Assembly: GCA_964618895.1 (NCBI GenBank) | Contig: CAZUDO010000113.1 | Location: 1 to 57,917 of the forward strand | DNA: 57,917 bases | Direction of reading: 5' to 3' | DNA from: CAZUDO01 sp964618895 | GTDB taxonomy: Bacteria; Desulfobacterota; Binatia; DP-6 | The notes under the pieces: generated by a model | Seen by the model: the letters and a program-made list of their open reading frames with translations, nothing else | What the model was told of the DNA's origin: nothing | The model's database searches: none | Translations under genes and position numbers: made by a program | Part shown: positions 22,275 through 38,852 of the stretch, one piece after another | How the letters are laid out: each line of letters begins with the position of its first letter | Position numbering within the stretch: the stretch's first letter is position 1

Positions 22275-24911
22275 ATGGCGACCGTCCGCACCATCGACCC
22301 GGCCATTCTGCCGAAGCACTTCGACGCCGCCGAAGCCGAGGCGCGCTGGGACGCCGCCTGGGAGCGCCTGGGCGTGCACCGCTACGACCCCGCCCGCCCG
22401 CGCGAGGAGACCTTCGTCGTCGACACCCCGCCGCCCACCGTGTCGGGCTCGCTGCACGTGGGGCACGTGTTCAGCTACACCCACACCGACGTGCTGGTGC
22501 GCTACCAGCGCATGCGCGGGCGGAACATCTTCTATCCCATGGGCTGGGACGACAACGGCCTGCCCACCGAGCGGCGGGTGCAGAACTTCTTCCACGTCCG
22601 CTGCGACCCGCGGGCGCCGCTCGAGCCCGGGCTGACGCTGGAGCCGGCCGCCAGCACGAAGGAGCCGCCGCGCATCGTCTCGCGGCCAAACTTCATCGCG
22701 CTGTGCGCGCGCGTCACCGGCGAAGACGAAGAAGCCTTCAAGCGCGTCTGGCGCCGGCTCGGCCTGTCGGTTGACTGGCACGAGGAGTACGCCACCATCG
22801 ACGCGCGCTGTCGCCACCTGGCGCAGCTCTCGTTCCGCGATCTGTTCGACAAGGGCCACGTCTACAGCGTCGAGGCGCCGACGATGTGGGACGTCGACTT
22901 CCAGACCGCCGTGGCCCAGGCCGAGGTCGAGGACCGGCCGGTCAAGGGCGCATTCCACCATCTGGCGTTCGGCGTCGAGGGCAGCGACGAGGGCTTCACC
23001 ATCGCCACCACGCGCCCCGAGTTGCTGGCCGCTTGCGTCGGCGTGACCGCGCATCCCGACGACGCCCGCTACCGCCACCTCTTCGGCCGGCGCGCCATCA
23101 CGCCGCTCTTCCGCGTGCCGGTGCCGATCTTCCCGAGCCCGCTCGCGGATCCCGAGAAGGGCACCGGCATCCTCATGGTGTGCACCTTCGGCGACGCCAC
23201 CGACGTGCAGTGGTGGCGCGAGCAGCGCCTGGCGCTGCGCCAGATCCTGGGCCGGAACGGCCGGCTGGTCGACCTGACCTTCGGCACCGAAGGCTGGCCC
23301 AGTGTCGATGCCGAGGCGGCCAACCGCTTCTACGGCGCGCTCCGCGGCAAGGCCGTGGCCGGCGCACGCCAGGCGATCGTCGCGCTGCTGCGTGATCCGG
23401 CCGGCCGGGCGACCGGCAGCGAGCCGGCGCTGCGCGGCGAGCCGCGCCCGATCGAGCACGCGGTCAAGTTCTACGAGAAGGGCGACCGGCCGCTCGAGTT
23501 CATCTCCACCCGCCAGTGGTTCGTCCGCCTGCTCGACAAAAAGGACGCGCTGCTCGCCAAGGGCGATCAGATCCGCTGGCACCCCGACTTCATGCGTCTC
23601 CGCTACCGGAACTGGACCGAGAACCTGAATGTCGACTGGTGCATCAGCCGCCAGCGCTACTTCGGCGTCCAGATCCCCGTCTGGTATCCGCTCGACACCG
23701 GCGGGGCGCCCGACTACGCGCGGCCGATCGTCGCCGACCCGGCCCGGCTCCCGGTCGACCCCATGACCGACACCCCGCCCGGCTACGCCCCCGCGCAGCG
23801 CGACCAGGCGGGCGGCTTCGCGGGCGAGGCCGACATCTTCGACACCTGGTTCACCAGCTCCCTCACGCCCCAGATCAGCTCGCGCTGGCGGCTCGACCCC
23901 GCCCGCCACGGCCGGCTCTTCCCGGCCGACATCCGGCCGCAGAGCCACGAGATCATCCGCACCTGGGCCTTCTACACCATCGCCAAGGCGCTGCTGCACG
24001 AGGACACGATCCCGTGGCGGCACGTGATCATCTCGGGCTGGATCCTGGATCCGGACCGCAAAAAGATGTCGAAGAGCAAGGGCAACGTGGTGACGCCCGT
24101 CCACCTCCTGGACGACTACACCGCCGACGGCGTGCGCTACTGGGCCGCTGGGGCACGGCTCGGCACCGACACCATCTTCGATGAGAAGGTGATGAAGGTC
24201 GGCAAGCGGCTGGTCACCAAGCTCTTCAACGCCGGCAAGTTCGTGCTCGGGCAGGCGGGGCAGGTGGTGCCGGTGTCGGCCGAGCTGGACCGCGCCTTCG
24301 TCCATCGGCTGCGCGGATTGGTCGAGCGCGTGACGGGGGCGTTCGAGGAGTTCGACTACGCGCGCGCCCTGCAGGACACGGAGATGTTCTTCTGGAGCGA
24401 GTTCACCGATACCTTCCTCGAGCTGGTGAAGGTGCGCGCGCGCGAGGCCGGGGCGGGCGGCGGATCGGCCATCGCCACGTTGCGCCTCGGCCTGCATGTG
24501 CTCCTGCGGCTGTTCGCCCCTGTGCTGCCGTACATCACCGAGGAGGTGTGGTCGTGGACGTTCGCGGCCGAGACCGGCCACGCGAGCATCCATCGGGCGC
24601 CGTGGCCGGGCCCGGACGACTTCGCCGGCATCGACGGGCCGGCGGACCCGGCGTGCTTCGCCGCCGCCGTCGCGTGCTACGCCGCCATCAACAAGGGCAA
24701 GTCCGAGGCCAAGGCGTCGCCGGGGCGAGAGGTGGCGCGCGTGACGCTGGCGGCCCATCCGGCGAGCGTCGACCGCCTGGCGCCGGTGGTGGCCGACGTG
24801 ATGGCGGGCGCGCGCGTCGCGGCCCATGCGCTCGAGCGCGACGCTGGTCTGGCCGACGGCGTGTTCGAGGTGCGCGCGCTCGAGCTGGCGGCGATGGTGC
24901 CAGAGGAGTGA
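22275..24911 (+). CDS. valS: Valyl-tRNA synthetase
   Basis: 878 residues of a class I synthetase. The HIGH signature is GSLHVGHVFSYTHTDVL, and PMGWDDNGLPTERRVQ, the editing-domain segment IATTRPELLAACVGV, and KKMSKSKGN are all present. It charges tRNA-Val. The sequence style (PPPTVSGSLHVGH, RVQNFFHVRCDPR) is that of the archaeal/actinobacterial ValS subtype, and the C-terminal coiled coil usual in E. coli ValS is absent. ATG 22275 was chosen over ATG 22230. nadC follows after two bases. Confidence 0.95.
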   Translation: MATVRTIDPAILPKHFDAAEAEARWDAAWERLGVHRYDPARPREETFVVDTPPPTVSGSLHVGHVFSYTHTDVLVRYQRMRGRNIFYPMGWDDNGLPTERRVQNFFHVRCDPRAPLEPGLTLEPAASTKEPPRIVSRPNFIALCARVTGEDEEAFKRVWRRLGLSVDWHEEYATIDARCRHLAQLSFRDLFDKGHVYSVEAPTMWDVDFQTAVAQAEVEDRPVKGAFHHLAFGVEGSDEGFTIATTRPELLAACVGVTAHPDDARYRHLFGRRAITPLFRVPVPIFPSPLADPEKGTGILMVCTFGDATDVQWWREQRLALRQILGRNGRLVDLTFGTEGWPSVDAEAANRFYGALRGKAVAGARQAIVALLRDPAGRATGSEPALRGEPRPIEHAVKFYEKGDRPLEFISTRQWFVRLLDKKDALLAKGDQIRWHPDFMRLRYRNWTENLNVDWCISRQRYFGVQIPVWYPLDTGGAPDYARPIVADPARLPVDPMTDTPPGYAPAQRDQAGGFAGEADIFDTWFTSSLTPQISSRWRLDPARHGRLFPADIRPQSHEIIRTWAFYTIAKALLHEDTIPWRHVIISGWILDPDRKKMSKSKGNVVTPVHLLDDYTADGVRYWAAGARLGTDTIFDEKVMKVGKRLVTKLFNAGKFVLGQAGQVVPVSAELDRAFVHRLRGLVERVTGAFEEFDYARALQDTEMFFWSEFTDTFLELVKVRAREAGAGGGSAIATLRLGLHVLLRLFAPVLPYITEEVWSWTFAAETGHASIHRAPWPGPDDFAGIDGPADPACFAAAVACYAAINKGKSEAKASPGREVARVTLAAHPASVDRLAPVVADVMAGARVAAHALERDAGLADGVFEVRALELAAMVPEE

Positions 24912-24913
24912 GC

Positions 24914-25765
24914 GTGGCGGCGCCCTGGGACGACCCGCGCGTCGCGGCGCTCCTCGACCTGGCGCTCGCCGAGGATGTCGGTGCGGGCGACCGGACCTCC
25001 GAAGCGCTCGTCCCGGGCGGGACGCGTGCTCGGGGCCGGCTGGTCGCCAAGGAGCGCTTGGTGGTGTGTGGCGTGCCGTTGCTCGACCGGGTGTTCGCGC
25101 GCCTCGGTGGGGGCGTGGCGGTGACGGTCCACCTGCCCGAGGGTACCGTGGCCGAGCCGCGTGCGGTCGTCGCAACCCTGGAAGGGGATGCGCGCGCGCT
25201 GCTCGCCGGCGAGCGGCTCTGCCTGAACCTGCTGCAACATCTGTCCGGCATTGCGACGGTGACCAATGCGTGCGTCGTACGCGTCGCCGGCAGCCGCCTG
25301 GTCGTACGCGACACCCGGAAGACGCTGCCCGGACTGCGGCTCCTGGCCAAGTACGCCGTCCGCGTCGGGGGCGGCACCAACCATCGCCTCGGGCTCGACG
25401 ACGCCATCCTCATCAAGGACAACCACATCGCCCTCGGCGGGGGCGACGTGGCCGGGGCGGTGCGCCGTGCCCGGGCCGCGTTCCCGGCCCTGCCGCTCGA
25501 GGTCGAGTGTCGCACGCTGGCGGAGGTGGAGGCCGCGCTGCCGTCGGCGCCCGACGTGATCCTGCTCGACAACATGTCGCTCGAGGAGCTGGCGGCCGCC
25601 GTGCGGCTGGTGGCGGGGCGGGTGCCTCTCGAGGCCTCGGGCGGCATCATGCCCGACGGGCTGCCCGCGGTGGCAGCGACCGGGGTCGATTTCGTCGCCA
25701 TAGGTGTCCTCACGCACTCGGCGCCGGCGGTGGACCTGCATCTCAAGATCGAGCCCGTGCGGTGA
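24914..25765 (+). CDS. nadC: Nicotinate-nucleotide pyrophosphorylase (carboxylating)
   Basis: 283 residues. NadC signatures are LALAEDVGAGDRTSEALV, LCLNLLQHLSGIATVT, the phosphoribosyl/quinolinate site VVRDTRKTLPGLRLLAKYAV, GLDDAILIKDNHIAL, and the C-terminal VPLEASGGIM and VDFVAIGVLTHSAPAVDL. It converts quinolinate and PRPP to nicotinate mononucleotide in NAD synthesis. GTG 24914 follows AGAGGAG by five bases; GTG 24908 is less likely. It overlaps birA by four bases, forming a valS-nadC-birA run. Confidence 0.96.
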   Translation: MAAPWDDPRVAALLDLALAEDVGAGDRTSEALVPGGTRARGRLVAKERLVVCGVPLLDRVFARLGGGVAVTVHLPEGTVAEPRAVVATLEGDARALLAGERLCLNLLQHLSGIATVTNACVVRVAGSRLVVRDTRKTLPGLRLLAKYAVRVGGGTNHRLGLDDAILIKDNHIALGGGDVAGAVRRARAAFPALPLEVECRTLAEVEAALPSAPDVILLDNMSLEELAAAVRLVAGRVPLEASGGIMPDGLPAVAATGVDFVAIGVLTHSAPAVDLHLKIEPVR

Positions 25766-26775
25766 CCGCCGGCGGCGGCGATCGAGCGACGCTCGCGCTC
25801 CTGGCGTCGCTCCGGGCGGGGGACGGTCCGGTGTCGGGCGAGGAGCTGGCGCGCCAGCTCGGCTGCACGCGCACGGCGGTGTGGAAGCGGATCGCCGCGC
25901 TCCGGGCAGAGGGGTACGAGATCCCCGGCCGGCCGACCGCCGGCTACACGCTGACGGCCACGCCCGATCGGCTCGGGCCGGCCGAGCTGGCGCCGCACCT
26001 CACGGGCACGTGGCGGGCGGTGCACTGGCTGGCCGAGGTCGACTCCACCCAGCGCGTCGCGCGCGAGCTGGCCCGCGCCAGGGCGGGGGAGGGCACGGTG
26101 GTCATCGCCGAGACGCAACATGCGGGCCGCGGGCGGTTGGGGCGGACGTGGCACTCGCCGCCGGGCGTCAACCTGTACTGCTCGCTGGTCCTCCGCCCGG
26201 CGCTTGCGCCGGCCGCCGTGCCGCAGCTCGCCCTGGTGGCCGGCGTGGCGGTGGCGGTGGCGGTCGAGGAGACGATCGGCGAGCCGGCAGGCATCAAGTG
26301 GCCCAACGATGTGCTGCTGCGCGGGCGAAAAGTGGCCGGCGTGCTCACGGAGATGGAAGCGGAGATGGAGCGCGTGCACCACGTCATCGTCGGCATCGGA
26401 GTCAACCTGAACGCGCCGGCGACGAGCTTCCCGCGTGACCTCCGGCAGAAGGCCGGATCGCTGCGGTCGGTGACGGGGCGCCCCGTCGATCGGGCGCAGT
26501 TCACCGCGCGGTTGCTCGCGGCGCTCGAACAGCAGTACGTGCGCTACCTCGCCGGGGGGTGTGCGGCGGTGCGGGGGGAATGGGAGGCGTACTCGGTGCT
26601 CACGGGCCGCGAGGTGCAGGTGGTCACGGCGGACGGGGAGATCGCAGGGCGGGTGCTCGGCATGGACGACGACGGGGCCCTGCGGGTCGTGACCGCAACA
26701 GGGGACGCGCGGGTGGTGGCGGGCGAGGTGACGCTCCGTGGCGCGTACGAGAGACCGCCGGGCGGGCGACGGTAG
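25762..26775 (+). CDS. birA: Biotin-protein ligase / biotin operon repressor
   Basis: 337 residues with both BirA parts. An N-terminal winged HTH (SGEELARQLGCTRTAVWKRI) supports DNA binding. The ligase domain has AETQHAGRGRLGRTWHSPPG (biotinyl-AMP loop GRGRLG), the catalytic lysine in GIKWPNDVLL and GVLTEMEAE, then IVGIGVNLN. A C-terminal SH3-like domain is present (GREVQVVTADGEIAGRVLGM). It biotinylates acyl-CoA carboxylase carrier proteins and may repress biotin genes. GTG 25762 overlaps the nadC stop. The usual downstream neighbour coaX lies 12 kb away. Confidence 0.95.
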   Translation: MTAGGGDRATLALLASLRAGDGPVSGEELARQLGCTRTAVWKRIAALRAEGYEIPGRPTAGYTLTATPDRLGPAELAPHLTGTWRAVHWLAEVDSTQRVARELARARAGEGTVVIAETQHAGRGRLGRTWHSPPGVNLYCSLVLRPALAPAAVPQLALVAGVAVAVAVEETIGEPAGIKWPNDVLLRGRKVAGVLTEMEAEMERVHHVIVGIGVNLNAPATSFPRDLRQKAGSLRSVTGRPVDRAQFTARLLAALEQQYVRYLAGGCAAVRGEWEAYSVLTGREVQVVTADGEIAGRVLGMDDDGALRVVTATGDARVVAGEVTLRGAYERPPGGRR

Positions 26776-26797
26776 GGCTGAGCCGGAGGACATCGTC

Positions 26798-28150
26798 ATG
26801 GAGAGGATGCTCGCGATCGTTCTCGTGCTCGTTGCGGCGGCCGACGCTACGGCGGGGCGCCGTTTCATCGTCGACACCAACCCCTACGTGTTCGGGCAGG
26901 CGATGGACTGGCTCGACCGCCGGCACGTCGTCTGGCACGACCCGGCCGGCCGCGATGAGGACGGTGACGGCGACAAGCACATCTACCGTTCGACCCTCGA
27001 CGGCGGGGACAAGGCCTGCCTCACGTGCGGGATGCCGGGACCGAACCAGGTGCCGGTGGTGCAGCCGCGCGGGCGGTGGATCCTGTTCCACTCCTGGAAC
27101 GGCCATACCGTCCGGGTGGGGAGCCCCGGCTTCGGCGGCCTCGGCTCCGACCTGTGGGTGATGACGCGCGACGGCGCGCAGCGCACCAACCTGACCAACA
27201 GCACCGAGTTCCACGACCACTTCCACGCCTACTGGTCGCCCGATGGCCGCTACATCGCCTGGACGGCGCTCAGCTGGAACCCCGACGAGGGCGGCGACGG
27301 CAAGTCGGACATCCGCGTGGCGCGCTTCGACCCCAACGGACCGACCGGCCCGCGGCTGGTCGACGAACACGTGGTCCGCCCCGGCAACGGCCACTGGTAC
27401 GAGACGCAGTGGTGGGCGCCCGACGGCTCGGGGTTCTTGTACACCGAGACCTTCGACACGGCGATCAACCCCGAGCTGTTCTTCTGCCGGCTGCCGGACC
27501 CGGCGCGCGGCATGTGCCGTCCCGTGCGCCTCACGACCGATCCGGCCTGGGACGAGCAGGCGATCTTCACCGCCGACATGAACCGCATCCTGTTCATGTC
27601 GTCGCGCGACCTGCCCGGCGGCCACGACAACTGGGCCCGGGTGGCGACGTTGCTCGACCTGCCCGCCGACTACGACCACGTGCTCATCCTGGGCGTGTTC
27701 AGCAAGAGCTTCTTGACCCCGGTGTTCCAGCAGCCGACCGACCTGTGGGAGATGCGGCTGCGCTGGAACCGGGAGCGCACGCGCTTCAAGGCGGGGCCGC
27801 TGCGTCGCCTGACCCGCACGGGCGAGGACGGCTGGGTGATTCCCGAGTTTACCTTCGATCCCGGCGGGCGGCGGCTCCTGTGGACGCAGAACAAGTTCCC
27901 CGACGGCCTCCGCATCGACCAGGCCTGCGTCGTGCGGCAGATCCGGAACGCCTTCGTCGCCCAGTTGGCCGGTGTACAGCGGATCGACCAGATCCCGTTC
28001 ACCATCGACAGCCAGATCCGCGAGCAGGCCGTGCAGCTGCTGCGCGACCCGATGGCGGCCCCGTTCCTGGGGCTCGGGTGCGGCGGCGAGACGCCGGGCC
28101 CCCTGGGGGTGTTCGCGCAGGAAACCCGGGTCGGGCGGTTCGAAGAGTAG
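26798..28150 (+). CDS. Exported TolB-like beta-propeller protein
   Basis: 450 residues. The signal peptide is ERMLAIVLVLVAAADATAG. The mature part has PD40/TolB-type blades (YWSPDGRYIAWTAL, WAPDGSGFLYTETFD, FTFDPGGRRLLWTQNKF) and calcium-like DEDGDGDKH. Cysteine pairs (CLTCG, CGGE) are present in the periplasmic protein. Function is not known; TolB-like propellers are often scaffolds. ATG 26798 has GGAGGA upstream. The following hairpin (28170-28204) would end its transcript. Confidence 0.8.
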   Translation: MERMLAIVLVLVAAADATAGRRFIVDTNPYVFGQAMDWLDRRHVVWHDPAGRDEDGDGDKHIYRSTLDGGDKACLTCGMPGPNQVPVVQPRGRWILFHSWNGHTVRVGSPGFGGLGSDLWVMTRDGAQRTNLTNSTEFHDHFHAYWSPDGRYIAWTALSWNPDEGGDGKSDIRVARFDPNGPTGPRLVDEHVVRPGNGHWYETQWWAPDGSGFLYTETFDTAINPELFFCRLPDPARGMCRPVRLTTDPAWDEQAIFTADMNRILFMSSRDLPGGHDNWARVATLLDLPADYDHVLILGVFSKSFLTPVFQQPTDLWEMRLRWNRERTRFKAGPLRRLTRTGEDGWVIPEFTFDPGGRRLLWTQNKFPDGLRIDQACVVRQIRNAFVAQLAGVQRIDQIPFTIDSQIREQAVQLLRDPMAAPFLGLGCGGETPGPLGVFAQETRVGRFEE

Positions 28151-28169
28151 CGTCGCCTCCTCTCCCGTG

Positions 28170-28204
28170 GGGGGAATCCCGTAGGCTCCCCCAGGGATTC
28201 CTCC
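28170..28204 (+). terminator. Hairpin terminator after the propeller gene
   Basis: GGGGGAATCCC (28170-28180) pairs with GGGATTCCTCC (28194-28204) with one G-T wobble; the loop is 13 bases. There is no T tract. It lies 20 bases after the stop of the propeller gene and 94 bases before the multicopper oxidase start. Confidence 0.5.
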
Positions 28205-28297
28205 GCAGACCACGAGGGGACTCCGGTGGTAGACGGAGCTGCCTCGCCTCAGGCCGAGCCAGGAGGCAGGAGGAGCCCCCATGGTCGCAGAGAACAC

Positions 28298-32455
<4,158 letters not shown>

Positions 32456-32463
32456 CGCCCACC

Positions 32464-33411
32464 ATGCGGATCGCTGTCGCAGCGCGTGTCGTCGCGTCGG
32501 TCCTGCTCACCCTGTGGGGGGCCCCGGCCTCCGGGAGCTCACGCTGGGGCGCGGACTATTTCCCCAACGTCCCGCTGGTCACGCACGAGGGGAAAACGGT
32601 GCGCTTCTTCGACGACCTGATCAAGGACAAGGTCGTGGCGATCAACTTCGTCTTCACGAGCTGCACCAAGGCCTGCCCGCTCGAGACCGCGCGGCTGGCG
32701 AACGTCTACCGGCTGCTGGGGGATCGCGTCGGGCGCGACGTGTTCATGTACTCGATCAGCATCGACCCGGCACGGGACACGCCGGCGGTGCTGAAGGCGT
32801 ACGCGGACAAGTTCCATGTCGGGCCCGGGTGGTCGTTCCTGACCGGCGACGAGGCGGACATTACATTGTTGCGGAAGAAGCTCGGCCTGTTCATCGACGA
32901 GATCCAGACCGACGGGTCGAAGGACCACAACCTGAGCCTCATCATCGGCAATCAGGCCACCGGCCAGTGGATGAAACGCTCGCCCATGGAGAACCCGGAC
33001 TTCCTGGCCACGCAGCTCGGCAGCTGGCTCAGCAACTGGAAGGTGGCGACCCCGGGCAAACGCAGCTACGCGGAGGCCCCGGTCAGGGTGCGGACGCCCA
33101 CGCCGGGGGAGGGCCTCTTCCAGACGCGCTGCGCCCCCTGCCACACCATCGGCGAGCCGGGCGGCGCGGGAGATGTCCCACCCGTGGGCCCGGACCTGAC
33201 GGACGTGACCCGGAAACGCCAACGCGCGTGGCTGGCGCGCTGGCTCGCGGATCCGGAGAAGATGCTGGCGGAGAAGGATCCCATCAGCCTGGAGCTCTAC
33301 GAGAAGTACAACAAGGTCCTGATGCCGAACCTGCGCCTCAGCGAGGTCGACGTGAACGCGCTGATCGAGTACCTCGACGCCGAGGGCCGCCGGGTCGAGA
33401 CGGCACGATAG
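32464..33411 (+). CDS. SCO1/SenC copper chaperone fused to cytochrome c
   Basis: 315 residues. After a signal peptide (VAARVVASVLLTLWGAPASG) comes a SCO1-type thioredoxin fold with the copper ligands Cys67 and Cys71 (SCTKACP) and His155 (DHNLSL). The C-terminal domain is a class I cytochrome c with CAPCH (Cys223, Cys226, His227) and the axial Met287 in VLMPNLR. SCO proteins deliver copper to oxidases and the cytochrome can pass electrons. It lies eight bases after the multicopper oxidase gene, so it probably matures or accepts electrons from that enzyme. Confidence 0.92.
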   Translation: MRIAVAARVVASVLLTLWGAPASGSSRWGADYFPNVPLVTHEGKTVRFFDDLIKDKVVAINFVFTSCTKACPLETARLANVYRLLGDRVGRDVFMYSISIDPARDTPAVLKAYADKFHVGPGWSFLTGDEADITLLRKKLGLFIDEIQTDGSKDHNLSLIIGNQATGQWMKRSPMENPDFLATQLGSWLSNWKVATPGKRSYAEAPVRVRTPTPGEGLFQTRCAPCHTIGEPGGAGDVPPVGPDLTDVTRKRQRAWLARWLADPEKMLAEKDPISLELYEKYNKVLMPNLRLSEVDVNALIEYLDAEGRRVETAR

Positions 33412-33436
33412 AGCCGCATTCGCGCCCCGAACGTTT

Positions 33437-33462
33437 GCCGCGCCGGCTCCGCCGGCCGCGGC
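33437..33462 (+). terminator. GC-rich hairpin after the SCO-cytochrome gene
   Basis: GCCGCGCCGGC (33437-33447) pairs with GCCGGCCGCGGC (33451-33462) apart from one bulged base, loop TCC. It sits 25 bases after the stop and precedes a second stronger hairpin; no T tract. Confidence 0.45.
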
Positions 33463-33502
33463 ACGCCCTCCGCACTACGGACCGAACGCTCACCTCTCGG
33501 CC

Positions 33503-33527
33503 CGCCCCGCGACAGGGTCGCGGGGCG
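33503..33527 (+). terminator. Terminator hairpin between convergent genes
   Basis: CGCCCCGCGAC (33503-33513) pairs exactly with GTCGCGGGGCG (33517-33527), loop AGG, followed by CTATTTGGG. It lies between the convergent SCO-cytochrome and propeller-cytochrome genes, abutting the stop of the latter. Confidence 0.6.
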
Positions 33528-36932
<3,405 letters not shown>

Positions 36933-36993
36933 CGTCTAGACCCCTGACGGGGCATAACACGCGTGGCCGTCGGTCGGGAAACGAAAAATCACC

Positions 36994-37500
36994 TCACCAA
37001 CGCTGTCCGATGCCCAAGAGCGATCCGAGGACGATTGCCAGCCCGACGCCCATCTTCGCGCCGATCCCGATGGCGCGGCCGATGACGGCCCCGAGGCCGA
37101 CCCGGATCTCGGGGGCCAGGGCGCCGCGCGCCGACATCTCGCCCAGCACCGCGCCGACGAAGGTGCCGGCGAACGACATCAGGATGCTGCCGATCACCGG
37201 GACGGGAATGCCTCCCACGACGGCTCCGACGATGCCGCCGAGCAGCGCCCCCCAACCAGCCCGGGCGGAGCCACCGAACCGGCGCGCCCCCCATCGTCCG
37301 GAGAGGAATTCGATCCCCTCGCCGGCGAGGGCGAGGGCGACGAAGAGCGCCACCCATCCCCACCCGAGCAGCATCGTGACCGCCGCCAGCACCACCGCCG
37401 CGGCGACCTGCAGCCACAGCCCCGGAAGGCCGAACGGGACGAGGCACAGCCCGACCGCCTGCACGGCGAAGTAGAGCGCCACGATCAGCGTCGTCTGCAC
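36994..37500 (-). CDS. DUF456 membrane protein
   Basis: 168 residues, almost entirely hydrophobic helices rich in Gly and Ala (LVPFGLPGLWLQVAAAVVLA near the start, then GIVGAVVGGIPVPVIGSILM and MGVGLAIVLGSLLGIG), matching the DUF456 family. The function of that family is unknown; members are small inner-membrane proteins. The only charged patch is EGIEFLSGRWGARRFGGSAR, a probable cytoplasmic loop. It lies on the minus strand 61 bases before the start of the propeller-cytochrome gene. Confidence 0.85.
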   Translation of the reverse strand: MQTTLIVALYFAVQAVGLCLVPFGLPGLWLQVAAAVVLAAVTMLLGWGWVALFVALALAGEGIEFLSGRWGARRFGGSARAGWGALLGGIVGAVVGGIPVPVIGSILMSFAGTFVGAVLGEMSARGALAPEIRVGLGAVIGRAIGIGAKMGVGLAIVLGSLLGIGQRW

Positions 37501-37607
37501 GCGAGCGCGGTCTTAGCGCATGCCACCGGTCCGGGGAATCGGAGTCTGTGGCGTGCTGGACGACCTCGCTGCAGAACCCCCCGGCCGACTGAGAGCCGGC
37601 CTGCCCG

Positions 37608-38786
37608 TCAGGGCGATGTGACCGTGACGCTGCCCACGGTGATCGCGATCATCTGGATGTCGTTCACCGTGACGGTGCCGATGTCGGTGGAGCATTCGAG
37701 CTCGACATCGGAGGGGCCGCCACTGAGCGTCAAGGCTGCGGTCAATACGATCTCGCCGGCTCCGCTCGACGCCACGTCGACGCTGGCCGAGTCGAAGACG
37801 GTGCTGCTCGCGAGCAGGTCGCAGCTCACGCGTGACGCCGAGGCGCCGGCCAGCAAGGATGCGCGCGCGGTCAGGACGTAGCTGCCGTCGGCGAGTCCGT
37901 GCACGGTGGCGAGCGTGGCCACGGAGTCGGTGATGCTCCCGGAAGTATCCGGGGTCACGAAGACGCTGCTCGGCCCGGTCGGGCCGGTGTCGCCCGTGGG
38001 CCCGGTGGAGCCGGTATCGCCCGTGGGGCCAGTGGGGCCGGTGTCGCCCGTGGGTCCGGTGGCGCCGGTGTCGCCCGTGGGTCCGGTGGCGCCGGTGTCG
38101 CCCGTGGAGCCAGTGGCGCCGGTGTCGCCCGTGGGGCCAGTGGCGCCGGTATCGCCCGTGGGGCCGGTGGCGCCGGTGTCGCCCGTGGGTCCGGTAGCGC
38201 CGGTGTCGCCCGTGGGGCCGGTAGCGCCGGTATCGCCCGTGGGGCCGGTAGCGCCGGTATCGCCCGTGGGCCCGGTAGCGCCGGTATTGCCGGTGGAACC
38301 GGTCGCGCCGGTATTGCCCGTGGCGCCGGTCGGCCCGGCATCGCCGGTAGCGCCGGTGGGGCCCGTCCCGCCGGTGGAGCCTGCAGTACCGGTGGAACCC
38401 GTGGCGCCGGTGGGGCCCGTCCCGCCGGTCGTTCCGGTGGCGCCGGTCACCCCAGGAGTGCCGGTCGCGCCCGTGGCGCCGGGATCGCCCGTGGCCCCCG
38501 TCGCCCCCGCAACCCCGGTCGGCCCGGTTGGTCCAGTGCTGCCGCCTGGGCCGGTCGTGCCCGTCGATCCGGTCGCACCGACGGCGCCGAAGTCGACCAG
38601 CGCGACGGCGGTCTCGCTCTTCTTGCACTGGTCCGTGCGGACGAAGACGGCGCCGCCCTTGCGCCGCATGCAGAGCTCCGGAGCGGCGAGAGCGCTGCTC
38701 GTCCAGCTCACGAGCACGCCGACCGCTGCTACCACGAGCAGACCGCGAAGCCTGATCGTGTACCCGACGTTCCGCCGCACCACCAT
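37608..38786 (-). CDS. Exported collagen-like (Gly-X-Thr) repeat protein
   Basis: 392 residues. A signal peptide (LRGLLVVAAVGVLVSWTSSA) and a short Cys-containing motif (PELCMRRKGGAVFVRTDQCK) precede about 200 residues of collagen triple-helix repeats, largely GPTGDTGAT units of nine residues. The C-terminal 120 residues (opening SVFVTPDTSGSITDSVATLA) form a beta-rich globular domain with two cysteines. Such proteins form trimeric surface fibres or appendages. The repeat DNA is prone to slippage, so copy number may vary. It is divergent from coaX. Confidence 0.88.
   Translation of the reverse strand: MVVRRNVGYTIRLRGLLVVAAVGVLVSWTSSALAAPELCMRRKGGAVFVRTDQCKKSETAVALVDFGAVGATGSTGTTGPGGSTGPTGPTGVAGATGATGDPGATGATGTPGVTGATGTTGGTGPTGATGSTGTAGSTGGTGPTGATGDAGPTGATGNTGATGSTGNTGATGPTGDTGATGPTGDTGATGPTGDTGATGPTGDTGATGPTGDTGATGPTGDTGATGSTGDTGATGPTGDTGATGPTGDTGPTGPTGDTGSTGPTGDTGPTGPSSVFVTPDTSGSITDSVATLATVHGLADGSYVLTARASLLAGASASRVSCDLLASSTVFDSASVDVASSGAGEIVLTAALTLSGGPSDVELECSTDIGTVTVNDIQMIAITVGSVTVTSP
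37976..38590. repeat. Tandem repeats encoding the collagen-like domain
   Basis: Units built from GTGGGGCCGGTGGCGCCGGT-like sequence recur with 9- and 27-base periods, most regular between about 37985 and 38290. They are in frame with the minus-strand gene and encode Gly-X-Thr triplets. This is coding repeat, not a CRISPR array. Confidence 0.85.
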
Positions 38787-38835
38787 CGCCGTCCTCCCCC
38801 TCCACGACGCGCGGATCGTGCCCGCGCGTGGCCTT

Positions 38836-38852
38836 GGGGCTCGTCGAGCCCC
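38836..38852. other. Perfect 7-bp hairpin in divergent intergenic region
   Basis: GGGGCTC pairs with GAGCCCC around GTC, 50 bases upstream of the collagen-like gene (minus strand) and about 200 bases before coaX. It could be an operator or leader structure. The rest of the 264-base intergenic region shows no gene. Confidence 0.4.

Noticed and set aside
22176..25175. 999-codon frame antisense to valS
   Set aside because: Shadow of codon bias in a real gene; the translation is low-complexity Arg/His/Gly-rich and valS is intact on the other strand.
28151..28297. Riboswitch before the multicopper oxidase
   Set aside because: Only generic inverted repeats were found; no known riboswitch core motif could be matched.
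37976..38590. Repeats considered as a possible CRISPR array
   Set aside because: Units are contiguous without unique spacers and encode in-frame Gly-X-Thr triplets of a collagen-like protein.
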